DNA from: CAUZFZ01 sp963579025
Lineage (GTDB): Bacteria; Planctomycetota; Planctomycetia; Planctomycetales; Planctomycetaceae
NCBI GenBank assembly: GCA_963579025.1
Contig: CAUZFZ010000006.1
Coordinates: forward strand, 62,001-126,000
Length of the DNA: 64,000 nt
Direction of reading: 5' to 3'
Shown in pieces: positions 9,128-16,878 of the stretch. The number at the start of each line of letters is the position of its first letter. Positions within the stretch are counted from its first letter, which is position 1. The notes under the pieces were generated by a model. The model worked only from the letters and a program-made list of their open reading frames with translations, was not told where the DNA came from and did not search any database. A program made the position numbers and the translations under genes.

Positions 9128-10261
9128 ATGCAAACCTCAAACGAAAACTCGAATCTGATCTGGCGGCTGCGGCTGTTTGTGGGCGCTGCCGGTCTGATGG
9201 TTGCCCTGTCGCCCCTGTTCAGTCGGGCTCAGGACGCCGTGGCTCCCCCGGATGGAGTCGATCCGGCGGCCGCTCAGCCTGCTGCGACGGGCGATGCTCC
9301 GATTCCGGTTGCCGAGCGCGAGATGCCATCAGCGTGGGATCTGGCCGTGCAGGGCGGCCTGTTCATGATTCCGATCGGCCTGGCTTCGGTCGTGGTGATC
9401 GCGTTTGCACTGGAGCGAACGATCGGACTGCGAAGCCGTCGCATCATTCCACCACAACTGTTGTCAGAACTCGAGAGCCTGGATGCCGAAGGCACGGGCA
9501 TCGATCCCCGCGCCGCGTACCGAGTCTGCCAGGAACATCCATCACCGCTCGGCGGCATTATCCGGGCAGCGGTACTGAAAATCGGTCGTCCGCATTCGGA
9601 AGTCGAAAAAGCTGTTGAGGATGCCGTTGCACGCGAAGCGTCCCTGATGATGCGAAACATGCGGCCGATTAACGTCGTCGCAAGCATCGCACCGTTGCTG
9701 GGCCTGATCGGCACGGTGCAGGGCATGATCATGGCGTTCATGGTCACCAGCACGACCTCATCCACGGGCACGGGCAAAGCCCAGGAACTGGCTCAGGGAA
9801 TCTATACCGCCCTGGTCACGACGTTTGCGGGGCTGTGTGTTGCGGTTGTTGCCGTGCTCATTTCCAACTGGCTGGAGAGCAAAATCGAACGATTGCTGCG
9901 GGACATGGAGGAGATATTCCTGGAGATCGTGCCGCAGTTCGAACGCTACGAAGGCAAGGTGCGAGTAACGCGTTCGGCGAGTCAGGAGGCGGGCGAGTCT
10001 TCGGGCGTCCTGCTCAAGGGGCGTCCCAATCGGGACCGTGCGGATGTCCAAAAACCCGCTGCCGCTCGATCTCGACTGCAGCAGCCAAAACAGCCACCAG
10101 CAATGCGCCGACCGGTCCCTGTGCCGGAACCTCGCGTTACTGATGATGACGACAGCGTCGCTGACCGTGCCCAGGACGTGATGAGCGACGATGTGATGGA
10201 CGATTCGGTCGAGGACGAGTACTTCGCGGAGGCAGCACCGGAACCGCGAGGCCAGAAATGA
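9128..10261 (+). CDS. MotA/TolQ/ExbB family proton channel protein
   Basis: From the ATG at 9128 the protein has 377 residues; a GTG at 9050 is less likely. An N-terminal hydrophobic segment (about 17-36) resembles a signal peptide ending SRAQ. Three further membrane segments follow in ExbB/TolQ order: one near 78-97, and a C-terminal pair containing the family signature (SIAPLLGLIGTVQGMI, then IYTALVTTFAGLCVAVVAVL). The C-terminal 110 residues form a charged Pro/Asp-rich tail absent from E. coli ExbB. It ends in an ATGA overlap with the ExbD gene, so the two are translationally coupled. With ExbD it should form a proton-driven motor that powers an envelope process. Confidence 0.92.
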   Translation: MQTSNENSNLIWRLRLFVGAAGLMVALSPLFSRAQDAVAPPDGVDPAAAQPAATGDAPIPVAEREMPSAWDLAVQGGLFMIPIGLASVVVIAFALERTIGLRSRRIIPPQLLSELESLDAEGTGIDPRAAYRVCQEHPSPLGGIIRAAVLKIGRPHSEVEKAVEDAVAREASLMMRNMRPINVVASIAPLLGLIGTVQGMIMAFMVTSTTSSTGTGKAQELAQGIYTALVTTFAGLCVAVVAVLISNWLESKIERLLRDMEEIFLEIVPQFERYEGKVRVTRSASQEAGESSGVLLKGRPNRDRADVQKPAAARSRLQQPKQPPAMRRPVPVPEPRVTDDDDSVADRAQDVMSDDVMDDSVEDEYFAEAAPEPRGQK

Positions 10262-10701
10262 AATTCCAACTCAAGGGAAACGCCGGCAAACGAAACATCG
10301 ACATGACGCCGATGATTGACTGTGTGTTTCAGCTTTTGCTGTTCTTTCTGGTGTCGAGTCACTTTGAAGAGCAGGCCCGCATGACCGGTGAAGGTGAGCT
10401 GGATGCCCACCTGCCCGAAGCCGCTGCGGCCATGCCGATGACGATGAAGCCGCAGGAGATGATCATCAACATTTCGTCCATCGGTGAGTTCTACGTTGGC
10501 GGAGAGGCCTACACGGAACCGCAACTGGTGGCTCGCCTGGAACGTGCCAACGTCGATAACCCGACGAATCAATCTGTCGTGATTCGGGGTGACGAAGGTG
10601 CCGACTGGAAATACGTTGCACGGGTCATGAGCCTGTGCAATCAGGCTCGTATCCGTGATTACCGGGTGGCAGTTGTTCCTGAGGCGGAAACACCGCAGTA
10701 G
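10258..10701 (+). CDS. ExbD/TolR family biopolymer transport protein
   Basis: This 147-residue protein has a short cytoplasmic basic N-terminus and a single membrane helix at about 20-38 (FQLLLFFLV), followed by a periplasmic domain. It carries the invariant aspartate of the family in the MTPMID motif (D21), which accepts protons in ExbD, TolR and MotB relatives. It overlaps the ExbB-like gene by four bases and is followed after 17 bases by the toroid gene. Partner: the ExbB-like protein encoded just upstream. Length is normal for the family. Confidence 0.93.
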   Translation: MKFQLKGNAGKRNIDMTPMIDCVFQLLLFFLVSSHFEEQARMTGEGELDAHLPEAAAAMPMTMKPQEMIINISSIGEFYVGGEAYTEPQLVARLERANVDNPTNQSVVIRGDEGADWKYVARVMSLCNQARIRDYRVAVVPEAETPQ

Positions 10702-10718
10702 AGGATGCCAGGACCATC

Positions 10719-13700
10719 ATGAGAAATCTCCGCAGGATCGCTGAAGCGGAAACCGCACGAGTGGCGGCGGAAGAAGCGTTTCGCACTTCGACTGCGGCGA
10801 CATTCGCCGTGGGAAGCAGCGTTATGGCTTTCCTGAGCATGATGACCCGGTACGAGGCCGGAGACCCGACTCCACTGCCCGGCATGGGCGACCTTGTCGG
10901 ACAAATCGGCTGGGCGGCTGGCCTGGGCGGTTCCATGTTCGCGATGTGGTGGCTGACGCGCGGTCGCGTCATGAAGCGACTGCAGGGCGCGGTCGTCTTC
11001 AGTCTGATGGTGCATCTGCTGATGTGTGTGGCCATTCAGGAACTCCACGTGAACGTCTCCCTGTCCGATCGGGTCGCGGCGGCGGCGGAAGAAGACCTCT
11101 CGCTGGAAGAACTGACGCTGCCTGATTATGGCGGCATGGAAAATCCGGACGCTCAGGCCGCGGAGTGGGAAGAGGTCTCAGACACGCCGACTCCGGAGTC
11201 CCTGCAGGAAGAACTGGCACGACAGCAGGCCGAACTCGAAAACCCGGACGCGCCTCAAGAGGTCGAAGTTGAGCGCGACTTGGAAGTGGCATCTGCGGAC
11301 GCACCGACTCGTCAGCAGACCGACGCCGAAGCGTTTGGAGAGGCAACGCCGACCGAGATCGCGCGTCAGGAATCGGATCAGCCGCAGGCCGACGTTCCTG
11401 ATGCTGCGGCCACTCCTGAAGTCCAGACCAGTGAGGCCGCGCAGGCCGAGGCCGAGGAGCGACAGACAGAACTGGATCGCCAGGCGAACGATCCAACGAA
11501 GGCCGAGCGCGAACAGACCGAACTCGCATCGGCCAATTCCCCATCATTTGAAGCGGCTCAGATTGAGGCGCAGCGCAACAATGACACACCCGAGCAGACG
11601 AGTCAGGAAATCGATTTTGGCGAGCGGTCAACGGCCGAAGCCCGCACGGTTTCCCCGACCGCTGCCGAGAATGTCGAGGTTACGACGGAACAGGCCGCTC
11701 AGCTTGCAGCTCAGGAGCGGGCTATTGAAGCCGCGCAGCGGGCGCAGGCCGAGTTGAATGCTCAGCGGACGACGCAGGACGTGCAGTCGGCCGCCGCTCA
11801 GCAGGTGACGGTCACCAGTGTCAGCCCGGATCGTGTTGCGGCAGCGGACAGCAACCTGCCCAACACCGCACCGACCAGTGGTGGAGCCGCCGCCTTGTCG
11901 CGCGATACGAGTGCTGCCTCAGGAACATCAGCCGCGCAGGTCGCTGCTCAAACTGTACAGGTCGCGGCAGCGGGCGGAGTCAGCTCGACAGAGCTGAGCG
12001 AGAACGCCGCGGTCAGTACGGCAACACGGGGTCAGAACGCGACCGTTCCAACAGGCTCGGCAGCCAACACGGGAACAGCAGCACTCGGGACGTCGCAGGC
12101 CGGTGTTGCATCTGTCTCACGGGGACAGATCGGACGTCAATCCAATGCCACGGGCCAGGCTCGGCTTGGCCAGGCTGTCCAGGCGGGGATTACCGCGAAC
12201 ACCACCACGACGAACGGCACGCAACAGGCTGGAGCGGCCGGCACGCAGGCGAACGAAGTTGCCGTTGCGAGTGCCGGCAATGCACCCCAGGCGGCATCGC
12301 GTGTGCTGACGGGTGGACCATCCAAGACGGGTGTGGACCGCAATGCGTCGACATCCGGACTACCGGCGCGTTCAACCAATGGAAGCCGCGGAACGCCAGG
12401 TGCGGGAGCAACGAGCGCTTCAAACTCCGGCAGCCCGCGCGTGGCGCGTTCGACCGGCAGTAGCGGTCTGACTGCTCGATCCACGGAACCGTCGGCCCGG
12501 CTTTCTCAGAACGCGGGCCTGTCAGCCGGTGGCAGCTCGGGCACCGGTACAACTCGATCGGCTGCCGCCATGACGGCACTGCCTGCGGCTGCCGTTGCAG
12601 CAGAACAGGGAGGTGCCCTGGTCATGGCCGGCCCGCGGGCCGCGCGTGCCCGACCGTCGGGTGGAGCCAAGAGTAGTTTGTCCGGACCACGCACCGGCAC
12701 GGTCGCGCGTCGAACTGCTGGATTGCCGGGCAGCACAAGCCGTGTGACTGGTCCCAGCCGGTCACGGCCAGGTCTTCCGACCGGTCTTGCCGGTGGTGGT
12801 CTGAAGTCGGGTCGAGTGACAGGCGCGGGCCGACCGAAGCTGGCTTCGGCCACGGAAGTTGCCGGCATGATCCGCCAATCAGTTCCGGGCGTCGGTGCTT
12901 CGCCCGAGGCACGCGTCAGCGCCGGTTTTTCGATGCGGCGTCCAAGTGTGCGAACCGAGGCGGTGCGTCGGCTCGGCGGTTCAGACGCGTCTGAAACGGC
13001 CGTCGAGCGGGGGCTCGCCTGGCTGGCCAACCATCAGTACGCGGACGGTCACTGGAGCGTGCATGACCTCAATTGCAAAGACCATGAGTGTGACGGGCAC
13101 GGCACGTTCAAGTCGGACACGGCGGCGACAGGATTGGCGCTGTTGACCTTCCTGGGCGCTGGCTACACGCATAAGTCGGGTGAGCACCAGGACGTGGTTG
13201 AACGTGGCCTGCGCTGGCTGCGTGTGCATCAGAAGGCCAGCGGTGATCTGTTTGCTGACGAAAGTGAATTCGTATGGCTCTACAGCCACGGCATGGCTGC
13301 CATCGCACTGTGCGAAGCTTACGGAATGAGCCGTGATGAAGCCTTGAAGGGACCAGCTCAGCGATCACTCGATTTCATTGTCGAGGCACAGCATCCGGAA
13401 TTTGGAGGCTGGCGATATCGGCCTCAATTCGAATCCGATACGTCGGTTTCCGGATGGCAGTTGATGGCACTGAAGAGTGGCGAGATGGCTGGTCTGACAG
13501 TCCCGCAGCGGACATACGATCTGACCTCGCATTGGCTCGACTCGGTGGAGAAGAAAGGCTCTCCTGGCCGGTTCAAGTACCACCCGACACGCGAAGTCGG
13601 CTTGGCGATGACAGCAGAAGGCCTGTTGATGCGGCAGTATCTGGGGGCTGGCCGGACTGATTCGGCACTCATCGCCGGGGCTGACTATCTGCGTGCTCGA

Positions 13701-13991
13701 CTGCCGAAGGAGTCTCAGCGCGACCTTTACTACTGGTACTACGGAACGCAGGTCATGTACCACATGCAGGGCAAGCACTGGGACGACTGGAATGCGGCCC
13801 TAAGAAATACGCTGGTCAATTCACAGCAGAAGACCGGCCCGACATCCGGAAGCTGGGAACCGGTGGGATCAAATCCCGCCAAATGGGGCGCCGCCGGCGG
13901 TCGTCACTACACGACCTGCCTGAGCCTGTTGATGCTCGAGGTCTACTACCGCCACCTGCCCTTGTACCTGGAACTTGGCGGTTCGAAGTAA
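10719..13991 (+). CDS. Membrane-anchored protein with long Ala/Gln/Ser/Thr-rich linker and C-terminal squalene-cyclase-like toroid
   Basis: This 1090-residue protein has three parts. The N-terminal about 120 residues hold two or three membrane segments. Residues about 125-740 are low complexity, first Glu/Gln/Ala-rich and then Gly/Ser/Thr/Ala-rich, and look disordered. From about 755 to the end lies an alpha/alpha toroid of prenyltransferase/squalene-oxidase repeats (ERGLAWLANHQYADGHWS, GLRWLRVHQ, SGWQLMALKSGEM). No DXDD catalytic motif of squalene-hopene cyclases is evident, so a binding role is as likely as catalysis. It follows exbD by 17 bases. The architecture of membrane anchor, long periplasm-spanning linker and folded end resembles TonB/TolA in outline only. 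Confidence 0.88.
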   Translation: MRNLRRIAEAETARVAAEEAFRTSTAATFAVGSSVMAFLSMMTRYEAGDPTPLPGMGDLVGQIGWAAGLGGSMFAMWWLTRGRVMKRLQGAVVFSLMVHLLMCVAIQELHVNVSLSDRVAAAAEEDLSLEELTLPDYGGMENPDAQAAEWEEVSDTPTPESLQEELARQQAELENPDAPQEVEVERDLEVASADAPTRQQTDAEAFGEATPTEIARQESDQPQADVPDAAATPEVQTSEAAQAEAEERQTELDRQANDPTKAEREQTELASANSPSFEAAQIEAQRNNDTPEQTSQEIDFGERSTAEARTVSPTAAENVEVTTEQAAQLAAQERAIEAAQRAQAELNAQRTTQDVQSAAAQQVTVTSVSPDRVAAADSNLPNTAPTSGGAAALSRDTSAASGTSAAQVAAQTVQVAAAGGVSSTELSENAAVSTATRGQNATVPTGSAANTGTAALGTSQAGVASVSRGQIGRQSNATGQARLGQAVQAGITANTTTTNGTQQAGAAGTQANEVAVASAGNAPQAASRVLTGGPSKTGVDRNASTSGLPARSTNGSRGTPGAGATSASNSGSPRVARSTGSSGLTARSTEPSARLSQNAGLSAGGSSGTGTTRSAAAMTALPAAAVAAEQGGALVMAGPRAARARPSGGAKSSLSGPRTGTVARRTAGLPGSTSRVTGPSRSRPGLPTGLAGGGLKSGRVTGAGRPKLASATEVAGMIRQSVPGVGASPEARVSAGFSMRRPSVRTEAVRRLGGSDASETAVERGLAWLANHQYADGHWSVHDLNCKDHECDGHGTFKSDTAATGLALLTFLGAGYTHKSGEHQDVVERGLRWLRVHQKASGDLFADESEFVWLYSHGMAAIALCEAYGMSRDEALKGPAQRSLDFIVEAQHPEFGGWRYRPQFESDTSVSGWQLMALKSGEMAGLTVPQRTYDLTSHWLDSVEKKGSPGRFKYHPTREVGLAMTAEGLLMRQYLGAGRTDSALIAGADYLRARLPKESQRDLYYWYYGTQVMYHMQGKHWDDWNAALRNTLVNSQQKTGPTSGSWEPVGSNPAKWGAAGGRHYTTCLSLLMLEVYYRHLPLYLELGGSK

Positions 13992-14052
13992 GTAGCCGAA
14001 GCCGCAAGACTTTGGCCAGACCGAAGAAACCAAACTCTGGCGAGTTCGCTAC
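13992..14052. repeat. REP-like inverted repeat between convergent genes (family A, copy 1)
   Basis: Arms at 13992-14015 and 14030-14052 are imperfect inverted repeats, the left starting gtagccgaagccgc and the right ending gcgagttcgctac. The same arm core (gtagccga/gactcgc) recurs at 54278 and 63018. This copy begins at the stop of the toroid gene and lies before the 3' end of fliM on the other strand, so it may act as a two-way terminator. Confidence 0.65.
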
Positions 14053-14057
14053 ATCCG

Positions 14058-15101
14058 TTACTTCACGACTGACGAAGCGCTGGACTCCAGGCTCACTGGT
14101 TCTTCGATGACTACTTGCGGCGGCTCCAACTCCCTGTCAATGCGGATCGCTTTCTGGCCGTTGTAGACGCCCGGGAACCCGCGGAAAACCGGGCGATCGT
14201 CGATGCGTACTTCAGCACCCGAAGCGGTTTCGTGATCCGTCAGAATCACATCCCCGACCTCCAGGTTGAGCAGGTCCGCAGCGGTGAGCGATGTGCTTGC
14301 CAGCCGGACGCTCAAGTTAACTGTCTGTTGGGAATTCTCGTTTTCGCTATTCGATTGGCGCCGTTCGTTGATGGACTCCCTCCGATGGGGCAGGCCGCTC
14401 TCTGATGTCAGACGACTGGTGGTTGCCGCAATCGCGCTGAATGGGATACACAGATTCAGCATCCCGCGTTCCTCAGCCATCCCGACTTCAAAGCTAACCC
14501 GCACAACAACTTCGTCGGGCGACATGATCTGCTGGCTCTGTGCATGACTCTCGGTCTGTACGACCGACAGCCGCAGGTCACACACGTTAATCCAGGCGTT
14601 TTCCAATGCTCGCAGTGCCAGTTCAATCACACGTGACGCCAGACGCAATTCAATATCGGTCAGCGGCCGTTGGGGCGCACTGCCACAAGTGTTGCGGCCA
14701 CCACCCAGCAAACGGTCGACGATCGGAAACACGATCTGCGGATTGAGATCGAGAATGAGGTGTCCTTCCAACCCCTTTGACTCGATCAGGCTGAAGCATG
14801 TCGGGTTTGCCAGTCCAGAAACGAACTGGGCGTATGCGAGCTGATCGACGCGGGTCAGCCGGACCTCGCAGATTGTTCGCAGCATGCCACTCAGCCCCGC
14901 ACTGAATTCTCGACTGAATCCATCGTGCAGGGTCCGGATCGCACGGATTTGCTCACTGGTGACTCGTTGGGGAGGAGTGAATTCCTGGCCCCTGGCTTGA
15001 TTGCCGGACGCAGCGGGTGCGGCCATCTGCGTGGCATGGCTGCCTGAGTCCAGAGCAGCAAGCAGCGATTCGACTTCTGACTGGCTAAGAACGTCCGCCA
15101 T
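14058..15101 (-). CDS. fliM: Flagellar motor switch protein FliM
   Basis: The 347 residues cover the whole of FliM. An N-terminal LSQSEVESLLAAL peptide corresponds to the segment that binds phosphorylated CheY. The middle CheC-like domain at about 50-235 includes the VDQLAYAQFVSGLANPT region and a GGG loop near residue 133. The C-terminal SpoA/FliN-like domain lies at about 250-330 (VNLSVRLASTSLTAADLLNLEVGDVI). FliM forms the flagellar C-ring with FliG and FliN, receives the chemotaxis signal and sets rotation direction. No other flagellar gene is visible nearby. The next minus-strand gene upstream is proA, only 40 bases away, an unrelated housekeeping neighbour. Confidence 0.95.
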   Translation of the reverse strand: MADVLSQSEVESLLAALDSGSHATQMAAPAASGNQARGQEFTPPQRVTSEQIRAIRTLHDGFSREFSAGLSGMLRTICEVRLTRVDQLAYAQFVSGLANPTCFSLIESKGLEGHLILDLNPQIVFPIVDRLLGGGRNTCGSAPQRPLTDIELRLASRVIELALRALENAWINVCDLRLSVVQTESHAQSQQIMSPDEVVVRVSFEVGMAEERGMLNLCIPFSAIAATTSRLTSESGLPHRRESINERRQSNSENENSQQTVNLSVRLASTSLTAADLLNLEVGDVILTDHETASGAEVRIDDRPVFRGFPGVYNGQKAIRIDRELEPPQVVIEEPVSLESSASSVVK

Positions 15102-15141
15102 CCGTGGCGTCTCCGAAAGCAGGGTCGCTTGTCAACGACGA

Positions 15142-16398
15142 CTATTTGATTTGTCCGTTTCCGTGGACAACGTACTTGTAACTTGTGAGTTCGCGGAGTC
15201 CGCACGGGCCTCGCGCGTGAAAACGATCCGTGCTGATACCAATCTCCGCACCCAGACCATACTCGTTGCCGTCATTGAACCGCGTGCTGGTGTTGATGTG
15301 GACCGCCGCCGAATCGACAGACGCCGAGAACTTCGTGGCCGCAGCGATATTTGTGGTCACAATCGACTCGGTGTGATGCGAGCCATACTCGTTTATATGG
15401 TTGATCGCATCGTTCACACTGTCGACGACTTTCACCGACATCACCAGGCCAAGAAACTCAGTGCGAAAGTCTTCGTCGGTCGCGGACAGAGCGTTTGGGA
15501 TCATTTCCACAGAACGCGGACAGCACCGCAGCTCCACGCCAGCCGACTGCAAATCCTCGCCGACCGCCGGGAGAAATTCCGCGGCGATGTCTCGATGGAC
15601 CAGCAGTGATTCGGCCGCGTTGCACACACCCGTGCGCTGACACTTGCTGTTCACCGTGATGCTGCGTGCCATTTCCAGATCGGCTGCCGAGTCGACATAC
15701 ACGTGACAGTTGCCGTCGAGGTGGCGAATGACAGGCATCGTCGCTTCAGCGTCAACACGTTCGATCAGCCCCTTGCCACCGCGTGGAATCGTGACGTCAA
15801 TGCCACCGGCACACTTGAGGAACGCGCCCACGGCATCGCGGTCCGTTGTATCAACCAGTTGCACGGCATGTTCGGGCAGGTCGTGTTCCTTGAGTGCCTC
15901 CACGAGCAATCGATGCAGTGCCAGGTTGCTGTGCAGTGCTTCCTTACCACCGCGCAGAATCACGGCGTTGCCGCTCTTCACACAGATCGCAGCTGCGTCT
16001 GCTGTCACGTTGGGCCTGGATTCGAAGATGAAAAACACAACACCCAGTGGAACTCGGACGCGGGTCACAAGCAGCCCGTTCGGACGCACATTGCTTTCAA
16101 AGATCTCACCGACAGGGTCGGGCAGTGCTGCCACTTCCTCAAGCGCCGAGGCGACTGCATCGAGTCGGGTTTCGTCCAGACGCAATCGATCCACCTGAGC
16201 AGGAGTCAGCCCGTAGTCTGGAGCCGCCGCAATGTCTTTCGCATTGGCTTCCGCGATGTCCGACGTGCGAGTGCGGACCAGCTCTGCGGATCGGCGCAGC
16301 CAACCGTTTTTCTGGTCACCCGTAGCAGTCACCAGTTGCCGCGACGCGTCACGGGCTTTTGCCGTCCAATCGGCTGCATAGGCGGTGAAGTCAGTCAT
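15142..16398 (-). CDS. proA: Gamma-glutamyl phosphate reductase
   Basis: This enzyme reduces gamma-glutamyl phosphate to glutamate-5-semialdehyde with NADPH, the second step of proline synthesis. The 418-residue frame from ATG 16398 has the family's normal length. Visible features are the FIFESRPNVTADAAAIC segment, the IPRGGKGLI loop, the RHLDGNCHVYVD stretch and the QRTGVCNAAE segment with the catalytic cysteine. The C-terminal GPCGLRELTSYKYVVHGNGQI is typical. Earlier in-frame codons up to 16530 add an unrelated leader, so the MTDFTAYA start is preferred. proB is not in the window. Confidence 0.96.
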   Translation of the reverse strand: MTDFTAYAADWTAKARDASRQLVTATGDQKNGWLRRSAELVRTRTSDIAEANAKDIAAAPDYGLTPAQVDRLRLDETRLDAVASALEEVAALPDPVGEIFESNVRPNGLLVTRVRVPLGVVFFIFESRPNVTADAAAICVKSGNAVILRGGKEALHSNLALHRLLVEALKEHDLPEHAVQLVDTTDRDAVGAFLKCAGGIDVTIPRGGKGLIERVDAEATMPVIRHLDGNCHVYVDSAADLEMARSITVNSKCQRTGVCNAAESLLVHRDIAAEFLPAVGEDLQSAGVELRCCPRSVEMIPNALSATDEDFRTEFLGLVMSVKVVDSVNDAINHINEYGSHHTESIVTTNIAAATKFSASVDSAAVHINTSTRFNDGNEYGLGAEIGISTDRFHARGPCGLRELTSYKYVVHGNGQIK

Positions 16399-16878
16399 AT
16401 CCGGGAGACGCTTCCATTTGCCCTGATTTCTTGACGACCGTTCAGGCGTCAGGACGGCCTCGAAAGCACGGCTCATTCCGTGCCGGGAATCCACTTCATG
16501 GAGTATCCGGCAGTCCCGAAAACGTGTCAACGCGGCTCGAAACCGGGGCTAGCCGGCAACTCGTAGGGAATCATTTGATTCTCGAATAGCCGCGAAGCGG
16601 CGACAGGAGATAGCCTGGGGCGCAAGCCCCAGGATGACAGTCAACCGACACGTTGAGCCGCAAAGCGGCGGCACGTGTCATGGTGGAATCGGAAACGTCC
16701 AACGTCCAACGTCCAACGCCTGCCGCCGCTTCGCGGCTCTCAAGTCGTGGTCACACCTCAGTCCTGGGGCTTGCGCCCCAGGCTATTACCTGTCGCCGCT
16801 TCGCGGCTGGACGCTGACACGGCTTCGCCGTTGAAATTCGGCAATCAATTGATTCCCGCCTGCTGCAGCGCAGCCTCG
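16399..16878. other. Gene-free stretch dominated by inverted repeats
   Basis: This 480-base region between the proA start and the end of the propeller gene holds the large inverted repeat at 16588-16808 and a tandem run of the 7-mer aacgtcc (four units, the last cut short) at 16694-16720. The proA promoter should lie close to 16400-16550, but I cannot assign boxes. The short frames seen here are built from the repeats and are not convincing genes. Confidence 0.6.
16588..16808. repeat. 46-base inverted repeat pair with nested palindromes (BIME-like)
   Basis: Arms at 16588-16633 and 16763-16808 are reverse complements with two mismatches in 46 bases. Each arm carries two smaller palindromes (agccgcgaagcggc and cctggggcgcaagccccagg). 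Inside the spacer a further pair, gagccgcaaagcggcggca near 16654 and its near-complement near 16720, extends the symmetry. The layout fits a bacterial interspersed mosaic or MITE-like element with no protein of its own. Confidence 0.8.

Noticed and set aside
16694..16720. Tandem aacgtcc units considered as a CRISPR or regulatory array
   Set aside because: Only four 7-base units without spacers; it is a simple tandem repeat.
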